DNA of 64,000 nucleotides from Nelumbo lutea (GCA_022828595.1 JAKGHH010000004.1:54772422-54836421), one strand, 5' to 3'; positions 49,072 through 64,000 are shown, counted from the first letter of the stretch. Made by a program: numbers and translations. Notes: a model not told the origin generated them from the sequence alone.

Positions 49072-50960
49072 TGTTAGACAGTGTATGCCCTTAGCTCCAA
49101 TCAGATTGATGTACTGGTGCATTTATTGTAAATTACTAATAGTACATAATTGATTCATGTTATATCTAGTATGTTTTATGTAATACCGTTAAACTAGATA
49201 CAGAGACTCGTGTTAGTTTAGAATCTTCACAGCCCAATTTTATACTGCCAAGGCTGATACTAATGTGCTGCCAAGTTGGTTGGGGTGGCTTGTCTCAATT
49301 GCTAGGGTGAAACCCTGAAACACATGTAGTGTGGATTTATTTGAAACCTTGAAACGGATCATTTTCCAGTTATGCTTTTTACATTGAAAATAGATGGGCA
49401 AAAATGGAAAGTTACACCTGACCCCTAAATTCAATTATGGTACTATACTAGGTATTAGACTGGGTTATCTTTGATATGCCAATGAGTGAGATCCTTAGAG
49501 GGGGGTCAAAACCTGAGTATGTTAGGGCAGTCCGAGAATTCACCTGAGTGGGTGATCATATTAAAATGATCAACCCCTTTGTTAGACAAAGTGAATGATC
49601 GGGGAATGCACTCTCTGTGATGGAAACCTAAACTGCCGGCAATTGATTTCAATATTGTTGAGATTTGTTTTGCAAAATATATTTATATAGATAAATGCAT
49701 ATATATTATGGTTTCACAAAATGTTTACAAAAAGGTTTTAATTCCTGGTATCCATGTGAGGTGAGAGTGCAACATTGTACCTTACAACCGATGGAGAGGT
49801 CATCTCTTGTTGGGCAGTGTTTAATCATTATGGGCTAAGAAGTTAAGTGTAAGACCATTTAGGGCTTTTACCTGATGGGTTAATCTCACATCTGCCCATA
49901 GTCCTTGGGCCTTCATAAGATGACTGGCCCCAATGACCATTTAGTGTAAATGTTGGGCCCATTAATGACCCATACTGATCGACTCAGGGGTTCACTGTAT
50001 TCAGTAGTGAATTCGGTAAGGCCTTGTAACAGAGGCTAGGCTGAATCCATGTGGTTTATGTGGAGATCAATGATAGGGTCCCACGTCATACAAAGAGAGC
50101 CAATCTAGCCAGCACTGAAAGGGAAGTGAGTCTGAAAGCTTAATGGGCTTAAAGCCCAATTCGAATTGGGTTTAATTTGATTAACGAAATAGGGGGCAAA
50201 TCTGAGTATGGATCAGTAGATAAAGATAAGAGAATAACTCTTATTCATTTAAAGAGTCTAGATCCAAATAAAGATTTGAATTAAGAAACTTCTAATTAGA
50301 TTAGGAGAAACTGATTCTAATCTGTAGATAAGATAAGGGATAAGCCCTTATCACTTAAAGAGTTCAAATCCAAATAAAGATTTGGATCAAGAAACTTCTA
50401 ATCAGATTAGGATGTTAACTCTTTAAGGATTATATAAAATGAGGAGGGTGAACTGGAGAAAGGTTATACAGTTTCACATTTTTCTACATTCAATTCTCTC
50501 TCCCTTTACTCTTGCCGCCTTACCCTATTCGATCTCCAGTTCTTGGAGTCATTAAGATTGGATCTTGATATTGATTCTTGTTGGAAGAGTCAATCTTGAA
50601 ATCGTGCTCACACCCCTGCTTGATTCTTGTTGAAGAATTGGGGTTCCTACTAAAAATCTTCTTGTTGATCCTACATCACCCTAAGCTGTGCCATTTTCAG
50701 TGGAGGAAGAAATTGGTAACCTCTTTGGGCACGAACACCTACATTGAGAGGAGCTTATTGCATGGATTCCATATTAAGTGTTCTTCTCCCTAATCTTGGT
50801 TTCAGATTTGGTCCGATTTGTTTCAAGAACGAACATTGAAAAGTGCAATTTTTTTAAATCAGGGAATAAGATTCCTAGAAGGGAGAAAGAAATTTTTGAA
50901 ATTTCACCTAGCCACCTTGCATGGTTCAGTCATCCATATGATAGATCTCCTTTCTCTTAA
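49072..50960 (+). repeat. A5 3' LTR (1889 bp)
   Basis: It starts TGTTAGACAGTGTATGCCCT and ends TTTCTCTTAA, followed by the ATAAT duplication. It keeps the 5'-terminal segment missing from the 5' LTR. Confidence 0.93.
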
Positions 50961-50965
50961 ATAAT

Positions 50966-52400
50966 GACATAATTTAGCAAGCAAAGTAGGTGGAACAGGT
51001 GAGTCAAACACTAAAATAGGCAAAGGAAATGAAAGAGGAAATGGTGTAGGTTGCTCATTCTCACCCTCAAAACACTCCCCCCCCCCCTAAGAAACTCCTT
51101 AAAAAGAAATATGTGGAATCAAAGAAAGTTACATCCATGGTGGCATACCAATTCCCTCACACTGGATCATAACAACAACACCCCTTATAGTTTCCTACAT
51201 ACCCGAGGAATAGACACTTCTTTGCTTAAGGGTCTAGTTCTGAACGATGAGGACCAAGAATATGGACAAAGCATACATGCCCAAACAGCCTAAATGGAAC
51301 ATGAAATATCTCCCCCCTTAGGAAAAGGAAGGCTAAACGGAGTAATGCACGATGGACACCTAATTAATCAAGAGGACTGTTATGATAATTGCATCACCCC
51401 AAAACCGAATTGGAACATTGGAGCTTACCATCATACTTATTGCCACTTCCAAAATATGTTTGTTATTCCTTTCTGCTACACCATTCTATTGTGGGGTATT
51501 TGTGCACTTGATGGACTACTCCATGCTCTAATAAACATGATGTCTGATTTTTCTCAAAGTATTCTTTAGTATTATTTGATCTGAACACCTTTATCTCATA
51601 CTACAAATTGCATCAATACCATCTAATAGAATTGTTGTACCAAAGAAAATACATCATCACAAGATCTCATCAAGTATACCTAAGAATATTGTAAATAGTC
51701 ATCCATAAACAGAAGAAAATAATGATAGCCACTCATAGAGATAACATGATATGGTCCCTAAACATTAATATGAATAATGTCAAAAACTAAAGAACATCTT
51801 TTATTACTTGTCTTAGATGAATGCCTACAATTTTTCCAAATTGACAACCCTCACACTCCAAATTGGACAATTTAACAGACTTAAGCAATTTTGGAAATAA
51901 ATAATTCAAAGACCTATAAGACAAATTCCCTAACCAATTATGCCAAAGAATAATCTGACCCATTGACTCTGACTCATTACTCTTGCTCTTGACATGATGG
52001 CTTTAATGACTGAGAAGAACATTGAAAAGGTAAGCTCCATTCACCTCTCGATCACTCTCAATCTTCCTCTTTGACTCCAGATACTGGAAAACACAATGAT
52101 TGAGAGAAAAAATTACAAAATGATTCAATTTTTTTGTCATACTGCTCATAGACAAAAGGTCAATACTCAATCTAGGAGCATGGAGTATGGAAGACAAGAT
52201 AATGGTATTAGTTATTTTGACAAACCCCTTCCGAGCAATGGGAACATTGGAACTGTCAGTTGTAGAGACTCTCTACCAAAGTAGAGGTGGTATGAAGATA
52301 AGATGGTGGAAATATTGGTCATATGTTTTGAGGTTCCTGAGTTTATAATCTAGGGAGGTCCTCCCTTACTCGTAGATGAAGCATAATTTGCAGTGGCATA
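50966..52400 (-). pseudogene. B integrase and gag-pre-integrase remnant
   Basis: The minus strand shows integrase-like blocks in 51290-51860 (for example NTKEYFEKNQ near 51565). A block upstream of the DDE core reads DIIHINV then GPYHVISM. A long C-run (51067-51077) interrupts the frame. It is continuous with the RT part at 40786-41820 once A5 is removed. Confidence 0.75.
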
Positions 52401-52881
52401 TGAACTACATGTATGTGAAAATGAAATAGAACTAGCTCCTGAGCCACTTGCATCTTGTTGTTCACCATGTGGAGAGTTGGAACTAATTATATCTCTCTAA
52501 CTCAGAAATTGCCCATATCTTCCCAACTCGGACCTAACTATAGTTACTAGAACTAACTCTAAAGAAGCTATAGTAGATGGTTCAGATAAATCACCAATCA
52601 CTGCCATATTAGCATTTCCTTTCTTGTATCTAAACCAACTAGGTATAAGGTGTGGGCGAAACTTCCAACATATATCTCTAATATGCTTAGGCTTCTTATA
52701 GTAGTCATAAATTAGGTCATTTTTGTCCTCCTTCCTGGCATCACTACCTTGCTTAAGGTTTAAATTTCTCATCATCACATTTCTCCTACTCTCTTCTCCA
52801 GACACAAAGGCATATGACTGAGAGAGTTATACTATAATAGATTTATCTCATTGTCTAATAACAATCACCAGACTCCTCAAC
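52401..52881 (-). pseudogene. B gag C-terminal region with decayed zinc knuckle
   Basis: Minus strand 52805-52497 reads RKEDKNDLIYDYYKKPKHIRDICWK. The usual knuckle is CxxCxxxGHxxxxCWK; both leading cysteines are replaced by Tyr or Lys, while H and CWK remain. A MITE interrupts gag just upstream. Confidence 0.8.
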
Positions 52882-53264
52882 TAGGGATGGAAATTTTCCC
52901 CATCCCCGACGGGGACCCAACTTCCCCAACCCGATGGGGTCGGGGGTGGGGATTGAGGTCCCTGCCCTGCCCCAACCCCGATTATGTGCATATATATTAT
53001 TATATTATTATATATCAAAACATATTTAAAAATTTATTTATAATTTTAAATTTTTGTTTATTGTAAGTACATTTATTTTTCAAATAAATATTGTTATCTA
53101 AAAAAATTCAGGGATTCGGGTCCCCATAGGGAACCCATCCCCATCGAGGATTGAGGATGGCAAACAAATTTTATCCCTAGCGGGGATCGGGGACGGGGAC
53201 GGGGGTTACTTTTATAATCGGGTCGGGGACGAGGAATATGATCCCCACCCCGTTGCCATTCCTA
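52882..53264. mobile_element. MITE 1, hAT type, 383 bp
   Basis: The ends are TAGGGATGGAAA and, inverted, TAGGAATGGCAA. They are flanked by the 8-bp duplication TCCTCAAC (52874-52881 and 53265-53272). The interior has GC-rich blocks (GACGGGGACCC, GGGACGGGGACGGGGG) around an AT core. There is no transposase, so it depends on an autonomous hAT relative. Confidence 0.88.
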
Positions 53265-53272
53265 TCCTCAAC

Positions 53273-53605
53273 TAGTAGGCCCTATCAACATTCTCACTCT
53301 ATAAGTCTCTACAAGTCCATAACAAATCTCCTTAGTTGTGTTAGCCCATAAAAAGTTCTTGCTTATATGGGGTAATATAAAATTGCATAGCCAGGCTATC
53401 ACTATGTAATTCTCCTATACCCACCGATGACATACCCCAATTTTCCATGAGTACCAATAGCCATTTTTGTTGATTGGAACCACTCCAAGTAGTTTAAACC
53501 ATCCAACTTGACTACAATTATGGTTCCTATCCCAAAAGGGTCACTAGCACCTCCTCCACCTAGTCCCATTTTAGCTATGGACTTCTATTCAACTCCATTG
53601 CCCTC
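53273..53605 (-). pseudogene. B gag N-terminal capsid region
   Basis: Minus strand from about 53590 reads GTIIVVKLDGLNYLEWFQST and MAIGTHGKLGY, the conserved copia capsid start (LxGxNYxxWsxxmk, then GKLGY). It continues through weakened blocks toward 53290 (ETYRVRMLIG). Stops are present. Confidence 0.85.
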
Positions 53606-53973
53606 CATAATTTCTAAAATAGCTTAAGAAATCAATGAGAAAAAATAGATTTACCCCTTTAAAGGCCTCAATCACCCGTCTAGTAGTGTTTTCGAACTAT
53701 TGTTGACGCAAATGATTAGACTATTCGGCCTGGGAGCCATCTAGGCAACCGGTCCCATTTCACCCTTAACCCATTCTTTGGCCAAAAACCATTTACTTGG
53801 TCAATGACCCACTGGTCGGGCAATTGAACCGTCAACCCGTTTGACCCGAACAATATTTTTTTGTCATTTTTATTTTAATTATTTTGTTTATTTTTAACTT
53901 TAGAATGAGACATATGTTTGAACGAGATGGTCGAACCATTGACCAAAAAACCAGTGGCCAAAGCAGTTCTGGT

Positions 53974-56234
53974 TAGGGGTAAGCAAGAAAAACAAAAAAA
54001 CCGAACTAAACCCAAAAACCAACCAAAACCGAACCAAAAATTTGGTTAACTGAACCAACCTATATATATATATATATATATACTTTATATTTTCTATGCA
54101 TTATAAATTAATAAATATGTATTATATATAAATATATATTATAATATATAATATATTATTTATTATTTGAAATATAATATTTTATAATATATAATATTAT
54201 TTTTCTATAATATTGTTAGACAGTTTTGTATGCCCTTAGTTTCAATCCAATTTGATGTACTTTGAACATTTAGTGTAAATAGATAAAGTGCATGTTTAAT
54301 TCATATTGTTTGGTATAATTCTGTGTATGACCCTAAAACTGGACACTTATAGAGACTCGTGTTAGTTTTAAATGTTCACAGCCATTGGATAAGTCTGGGG
54401 AGATTTATCCTGCCAAGGCTGATACTGGTGTGCCACCAAGTGTTGGAATGGCTTGTCTTGGCCACTAGGGTAAGACCCAAGGCACAAGCAGTATGGGATT
54501 ACTTGAATCTTTGAACTGGACCAGATTTTCAGTATTGCCCTGGACCTTGGAGACAGGTGGGCAAAGCTGGAAAGTTGCAACTGACCCTTAGACTCGATTA
54601 TGACACTTCACTAGGTGTCAGATCGGGCTGTCTTTGATATGTCGATCAGTGAGATCCTTAGCGGGGGTCAAAACCTGGGCATGTTGGGGCAGTCTGAGAA
54701 TTCATCTGAGTGAGTGATCATAGTGACAGGATCAGCCCATTTGTAGGACAATGGTAATGATCGGGAATGCACTCTCTCTGATAAAAACCAAACTGTCGGT
54801 AGTTGATTTCAATCGTTGGAATTTTGTTTTGTAAAATATATATATATATATTTATTTATATCTACGGTTTCAAAAAGTTTGCAAATGGTTTTAATTCCCG
54901 TGATCCATGTGAGTAGAGAGCGCGACACTGTTCCTTGCAACCGAGGGAGAGGTCCTTTCTTGTCGGGCAGTGCTTGACCATTAAGGGCTGAGAGGTTAAG
55001 TGTAAGACCATTTAGGATAATACCCGATGGGCTAATTTTGCACCTGCCCACAGTCCTTGGGTTTTTTTAAGATGGCTTGGCCCAAGAACTACTTAATGTA
55101 AGTGTTGGGCTTAGGGTCCATGTGATGGGCTCAGGGGTTCACTGAGCTTTTCAGTTAATTCGGCTGGGCCGAACCCATGTGGCTGGTGTGTAGATCAATG
55201 CTTGGGTCCCACGCCATACAAAGAAGCCCAGCTGGGCAGCAGATTGAAAACTAGTTAAACACTAAACACTTAATGGGCCAAAAGCCCATTACGAGCTGGG
55301 CTAATATGATTACCCATCTATGGGGCGAATCTGAGATTAATGTTAGTAAAAGGATTGGGCATTTAACCTTATCCACTCTGGGAGGCTAAATTCAAATCAG
55401 ATTTGAATCTGGTAATCTTCTGATAATATCAAGAGTAAACTAACTTAATCTGTAGATAGGATTAAGATAATCCCCTATCCAAATACTGATTTGGATTGGA
55501 ATAACTCATAATTAGGAGGTTTCTTAATCAAGAAGAAAGGAGGAGAAACCAAAAAAAAAAAAAAGAGAGAAATACATCAGATTTTGAACCAAGGTTTGGA
55601 GTAAGCAAAAAAGCATCATGCGAATTGAGATTAGATCTCTTACAGACTCTAGAGAGAAGAGAAACATTTTAGCCATCTTCGTCAAAAATCAGCTCTTGAC
55701 ATTAGTCTTGCAGAAAAGATCGAAAAGAATTCGGTGTTTAGAGTTTCCAATGGGTTCTTGCAAATGATCCAGTGTGTAGGACGCACCCTGCTGGTTCCGT
55801 TCCACCTATAGCTGTGTCATCTTCAGTAGGAGCGGATCTTAGTGTCTTCTTTGGGCATGAACACCAACTTTGGGAGATACTGTTTCTCTGGGTCAGGTAT
55901 AATCCTCCATTTTTCTTTTTGGTTCAGATCTGGTTCGATTATGATTCAAGTAGAATCCTTGAATATTGTATTCTAAATTTAGGGAATATAATTCCTAGTT
56001 GGGAAAAGGTAGAAAAATTTTTGAAATTCGCCCACCCATTCCACAACATTAATGGCGTCCATTAGATGGATCCTACCATTCTTTCAAATATATATTGTAT
56101 ATAATAAAAAACTGAAAACTAGATGAATCGAACCGATAGTTAACCGATCGACTTCAATTCAATTTTGGTAACACCGATTTTTGGTTTCAAAAAATAAGCC
56201 CATGGTTCAGTTAACCAAAATGTGAGCACCCCTA
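53974..56234. mobile_element. MITE 2, hAT type, interrupted by a solo LTR
   Basis: The ends are TAGGGGTAAGCAAG and, inverted, TAGGGGTGCTCA. They are flanked by a perfect 8-bp GTTCTGGT (53966-53973 and 56235-56242). The interior has repeated ACCGAAC/AACCAAAA words and an AT-rich centre. Own length is about 383 bp. No transposase. Confidence 0.88.
54214..56086 (+). mobile_element. Solo LTR of the A family inside MITE 2
   Basis: It starts TGTTAGACAGTTTTG and ends ACCATTCTTTCA, 1873 bp, with a perfect AATAT duplication (54209-54213 and 56087-56091). No internal region adjoins it. It is the youngest layer at this point of the nest. Confidence 0.93.
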
Positions 56235-56274
56235 GTTCTGGTTTTAGGTCGGTTTTTAAAACATTGCCTTCTAG

Positions 56275-56620
56275 TACCCAAAAACCTTCACCCATAAAGA
56301 TTCTTTTCTCTGTGGGAGTAGGTAGAAACAGGAGAAAAGACTATCACTCCCTCCAGAGACCTCAAAAAACTCTCGAATTTGAATTTCCCTCTTCAAAAAT
56401 CACCAAGAAATCCAAAAAAATCAACAACACTCCTTCCTAGGTCAAAATTGAAGAGTCCTACAATCAAAACTCTTCCTCCTCCAGTTCTTCTTGATTTCAA
56501 AGATCAACCCCAGGTCTGACACAAAGGGTTCTAGATCCACCAAAAAATCCAAGAACTAGGCACTTGGCTGATATAGGGCTACATGATGGAAGACTAAAAA
56601 AATCCCCCCCCAAAAAAAAA
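56275..56620 (-). other. B leader
   Basis: Non-coding stretch between the B primer site and the MITE insertions near gag. It is pyrimidine-rich on the minus strand. No other feature. Confidence 0.6.
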
Positions 56621-56634
56621 CCACTATGATACTA
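56621..56634 (-). other. B primer binding site, decayed
   Basis: The minus strand reads TAGTATCATAGTGG next to the 5' LTR, a degenerate form of TGGTATCAGAG. Confidence 0.6.
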
Positions 56635-56941
56635 AGTTGAAAAAAAAAACAATAATCTAATTTGATAATAGTGAGAAAAAAGAAAGAAAAAGAGAGTTCT
56701 TAGTGAGAAGAGAAGATGAGATGGGGAGAGGCCAATAATAATTTGGCTACCCCATTCATTATCTTATATACTCATAAAAAAAGATTGACTACAAAGACTA
56801 ATATGCACTTAATGGGGTGGCTACTATTCAAAACATAAAAACAGCTCCAAAAAAACAACATAAACTAATGGGCCTTCGACCCAATAACACTAACTAATGA
56901 TTATAAACAAGAAAATCATAAGAAACTATTGAATCTCAACA
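56635..56941 (-). repeat. B 5' LTR (307 bp)
   Basis: It aligns with 13494-13801 over its full length, for example through ACTAATGATTATAAA and CTCATAAAAAAGATTGA. The right flank TGCTT matches the left flank of the other LTR. Confidence 0.9.
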
Positions 56942-57139
56942 TGCTTCAAATTACCTTTTAAACCCTTAATTAGAGAGGGAAAAAATACAAATATAGGAGT
57001 ATTTTAGTGAAAAAGAAAAGTTCCACACCCTCATTCATAGTTTTAATATAAATATAGTTATAGATATATAATATTCTTGTAATTCATAGTTAAATTTATT
57101 AATAGAAGGGTAATTAGGAATGAGGAAGACCATATACAT

Positions 57140-57567
57140 GCAATGAATTCAAGCCCAACTGAGCAAGGTGAGACGGTTAAAGCAAACTTCTTAACAGCAG
57201 TTTTGGGGGTCAAAAAAGCCATAGAAATGGGCATTGGAAGATTGATCATTGAAGGTTACTCGAAAATAGTTGTGGGATGGTTGAAAAGGGGGAGGGGTAA
57301 TTTGACACCTGATGAATGATTTCAGGTGATTCAAATGGCTCTCAAGACATGATTATTCAAATTAATTGGGTTTGAAGATCTACAAATAGTTTGGCAGATG
57401 GCCAAACCAAGCAAGGGGTCTAAAGACAACTTATGTGTTGGACACTATTGTAATCTTTTGGGTGGTTTTGATTGTTTTGGGTTTTCCATTTTTTCACAAC
57501 TTGTTGTATTGCTCTCTTTTAATATCTAACGAATTGCCCTTTTCAGTGTTGCTGATCAAAAAAAAAA
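57140..57567 (+). pseudogene. L1-type LINE 3' end with RNase H
   Basis: The plus strand reads AEQGETVKANFLTAVLGVKK and LIIEGYSKIVVGWLKRG, a plant L1 RNase H block. Stops and shifts follow, then a tail ending GCTGATCAAAAAAAAAA (57550-57567). The poly(A) terminus marks it as a 5'-truncated LINE copy. The region 56947-57139 has no recognised feature. Confidence 0.8.
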
Positions 57568-58080
57568 TTATAAATGGTATTCAATATCTGAATTCAATCC
57601 AAGTACAATCCGAATTCAATGATAAGATTCAATTCAAAATCAAATATTATCACATCAAATTTGTATCTAGGCATATATCATGATTTTAATTAACCCATTT
57701 GCAGCTCTAAGAATTTCAAAAGGAATAAGAAGCATTCACATAGGCTGTCTCCTAGGCTCAGACTGGTTTCGTTCTTGTGTTTGGCATGAATAAGTTTTTC
57801 TTCTTTCCCTGTTCAACCAGAGACAAACTGCAAAACTAAAGAACACACTCTGGTATCTGAAATGAGCTCCTGTGTTTGGCATGGATCTTAAGGTAACTAA
57901 ATATGCATACACACCAGGGAAAAGGGGGTCCCTGCTGCTTTCACCATTTTAAGTTAGGCATCCACCACTAATAATTAATTATTATACATGGATACACTTA
58001 GAAAATGTTCCAATAATCATAAATCCATACCACAAATAGAAAAAAGGGTACAATATTTATCTGCTACTAGTCTCTTTCTA
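57568..58080 (-). other. 3' flank / probable 3' UTR of the aminotransferase gene
   Basis: AT-rich sequence directly downstream (minus strand) of the stop codon at 58081. No ORF or TE is recognised. The polyadenylation site cannot be fixed from sequence alone. Confidence 0.4.
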
Positions 58081-62637
<4,557 letters not shown>

Positions 62638-62930
62638 CTGCAGAAACATGGTATTTCCAATTTAACCATCACCAAAAATAAATCATGAAATAAGAAGAGT
62701 AAAAACCACATGTATATCAAAGTGAGAATATCGAGATGGAGTTCAAGTTGTACTTTAAGTGTCCAGAAGCAGCAGGAGCATCCAAGTATCTTTGTGAATT
62801 TAAAATTCTGAAAATGAATAAATATAGAAGAGAGCTAAATAGCAAGGGTGCTGTGATTATTAAAAGAAAACCAGCAAAAAGGGGAGAGAAAGCAGAGAAA
62901 GAAAGGAAAGAGAGAGATGGGAGAAGACGG
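62638..62930 (-). other. Upstream intron start and purine-rich sequence
   Basis: Follows the acceptor of the 62637 exon. A purine-rich run (GAAAGAAAGGAAAGAGAGAG type) lies at 62885-62918. No further aminotransferase exon was found up to 64000. Confidence 0.5.
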
Positions 62931-63165
62931 AGGAGAGTTGAATCAATCGTACGTCTCTCCAGCCCCATCAAAATCTTTTATTACTTGTAATTCTAACTGA
63001 TAATACAATTACAAGAATACCCCCAATAGGGCAGCTGACTAAATAAGTACGAAAGAAAAATGAACCATAACAAGAAAAATAATATAAACATAAACTAATA
63101 AAAAAGGACAACGCCCATGAACCCAATCTTTCTATACTCTCCCTCAAGCGGATCATATATGTCAA
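62930..63165 (-). mobile_element. Copia element E: 3' LTR part and polypurine tract
   Basis: The minus strand shows a decayed RNase H tail (KLGMIDIYDP-like), the purine tract CTTGAGGGAGAG (63137-63148), then an LTR start TATAGAAAGATTGGG at 63136. The left end of the LTR is uncertain. Element F has inserted just upstream of this tail. Confidence 0.6.
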
Positions 63166-63184
63166 TCATACCCAGCTTGTTTAG

Positions 63185-63554
63185 TGTAGAAGTTCAAGAC
63201 TGCTATCAGCCTTGAACCCTAATAGATTTCAGGTTCGAAAATAGAAGCAAAATGTAGAGAAGAGAAGAACAAGATAAGAGAGAACTGTAGAACACAGGAT
63301 TGAAAGAAGGGACAGAATCTGAATGTTCTACCGCCGCCACTTCTATTTAGTATTTTTATAGGTTATGCTCATTACATGGAAATGACAGATCTACCCTTAG
63401 TATTTACATAACAAATAGAACAAAATAAAACTAAAATAAATAACAACTGAAATAATCGACTGACCACCAAATAACCCTAGGATGACTAGAACACATTCTA
63501 CCCTACGAACACGGTGGGACCATAGATGTGGGGCCCATATCAGTGTTCTCTACA
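63185..63554 (-). repeat. F 3' LTR (370 bp)
   Basis: The minus strand begins TGTAGAGAACACTGATATGG and ends TTGAACTTCTACA. A TATA-like TTTTTATAGG is on the plus strand near 63353. Confidence 0.85.
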
Positions 63555-63567
63555 CTCCCCCTCAAGT

Positions 63568-64000
63568 TGAGAATAAATGTTTATCATTCCCAACTTGGAT
63601 AGATCCGCCTCTAGCTTCTTCCTTGGTACAGCTTTGGTGAGGATATATGCTAGTTGCATGTTGGATGTGATGTAGGGAGGGGACACATTTCTTGTGATGA
63701 GACCTTCTCTCGTACAAAATGCCGATCAACTTCAATATGTTTAGTTCTGTCATGCTGCACCGGATTGTGTGCTATATTAATAGCTGCTTGATTATCACAA
63801 TACAACATCAGGGGCTTCTCATACTCAATACCCAACTCCTCAAGTAGTGATCTCAGTCACTCCGTTAGCCATTGACCTGTATTCAGCTTCAGCACTAGAT
63901 CGGGAAACAACACTCTGTTTTTTACTCCTCCAAGAGACAAGGTTACCTCCCATAAGGGCATAATATCCAGAGGTAAACCTTCTGTCATCAACACCCCCAG
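63568..64000 (-). pseudogene. F RNase H (copia), partial
   Basis: Minus-strand blocks are AEYRSMANG, PLMLYCDNQAAINIAHNP, VQHDRTKHIEVDRHFVREK and SKLGMINIYSQLEG before the purine tract. This is copia RNase H and its C-terminus, with frameshifts near 63650 and 63840. The rest lies beyond the window. Confidence 0.87.

Larger units (their letters stand above)
41821..50960 (+). mobile_element. Ty1/copia element A5, both LTRs, ATAAT duplication
   Basis: ATAAT flanks the element (41816-41820 and 50961-50965). The order is LTR, primer site, 1.8-kb leader, gag, protease, integrase, RT, RNase H, polypurine tract, LTR. It lies in opposite orientation inside B. All coding parts carry stops or shifts, and part of integrase is deleted, so it is not autonomous. 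It is the only A-family member here with both LTRs. Confidence 0.95.
53684..56266. mobile_element. MITE 3, hAT type, interrupted by MITE 2
   Basis: The left end is TAGTGTTTTCGAAC and the right end inverted is CAATGTTTTAAAAAC. The 8-bp flanks are CCGTCTAG (53676-53683) and CCTTCTAG (56267-56274), with one mismatch. Its own length is about 314 bp once MITE 2 and one GTTCTGGT copy are removed. The interior has complementary GGTCGAACCATTGACC-like words. No coding. Confidence 0.75.
13494..56941 (-). mobile_element. Ty1/copia element B, minus strand, split by nested insertions
   Basis: Its two LTRs (13494-13801 and 56635-56941) are flanked by the same TGCTT at 13489-13493 and 56942-56946. B's own sequence lies in 13494-14966, 40786-41820, 50966-52881, 53273-53683 and 56275-56941. 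The summed length is close to 5.4 kb, normal for copia. Protein order on the minus strand is gag, gag-pre-integrase, integrase, RT, RNase H. Everything between these segments is later insertion, each with its own target duplication. Frames are degenerate, so it is inactive. Confidence 0.92.
63185..64000 (-). mobile_element. Copia element F, 3' portion, continues past window
   Basis: The minus strand shows RNase H coding, the polypurine tract CTTGAGGGGGAG (63556-63567) and a 3' LTR ending at 63185. The left flank is TTTAG; the matching duplication would lie beyond 64000. It sits inside E. Confidence 0.85.

Overview
The window is plant nuclear DNA from an angiosperm I cannot name. Plant-type Ty1/copia and Ty3/gypsy LTR retrotransposons dominate it, with hAT-type MITEs, L1-type LINE tails and microsatellites. 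The only clear host gene is part of a plastid-type N-acetylornithine aminotransferase, split by a plant-style GT-AG intron. There are no CRISPR arrays, operons, rRNA genes or tRNA genes that I can support.

Layout, left to right. 1-1065: unassigned sequence and a roughly 75-bp minisatellite. 1066-6705: truncated minus-strand copia element (A1). 6706-7640: decayed gypsy gag. 9031-11723: an LTR of the same copia family (A4), rearranged by a tandem triplication and a tandem duplication. 11724-13488: mostly unassigned, with a primer-binding-site-like motif. 13494-56941: one minus-strand copia element (B), blown apart by nested insertions. 56947-58080: LINE tail and gene 3' flank. 58081-62637: two 3'-terminal exons of the aminotransferase gene, minus strand. 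62690-64000: two nested copia elements upstream of them.

The core of the window is a nest. B has both LTRs (307-308 bp) and matching TGCTT target-site duplications 43 kb apart. C, an LTR element with no recognisable coding region, inserted into B's reverse transcriptase (14967-40780, CAATG duplication). C in turn holds copia A2/A3 fragments, two solo LTRs, a pol-deleted gypsy element (32592-37037, GCTAC duplication), another gypsy LTR and a TE-poor, gene-like stretch (38934-40520). A complete but degenerate plus-strand copia (A5, 41821-50960, ATAAT duplication) sits in B's RT-integrase interval. Three MITEs and another solo LTR sit in B's gag and leader; the right-hand group is four levels deep.

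The A family (LTR about 1.7-1.9 kb, leader about 1.7-1.8 kb, Met-tRNA-type primer site) supplies about ten LTR copies, three of them solo LTRs with duplications. Every retrotransposon coding region seen carries stops, frameshifts or deletions, so none looks autonomous. I found no convincing new defence-like or biosynthetic system. The most informative items are the datable insertion order, the rearrangement scars, the coding-free element C with its possible captured sequence, and a one-base frameshift in the aminotransferase exon.
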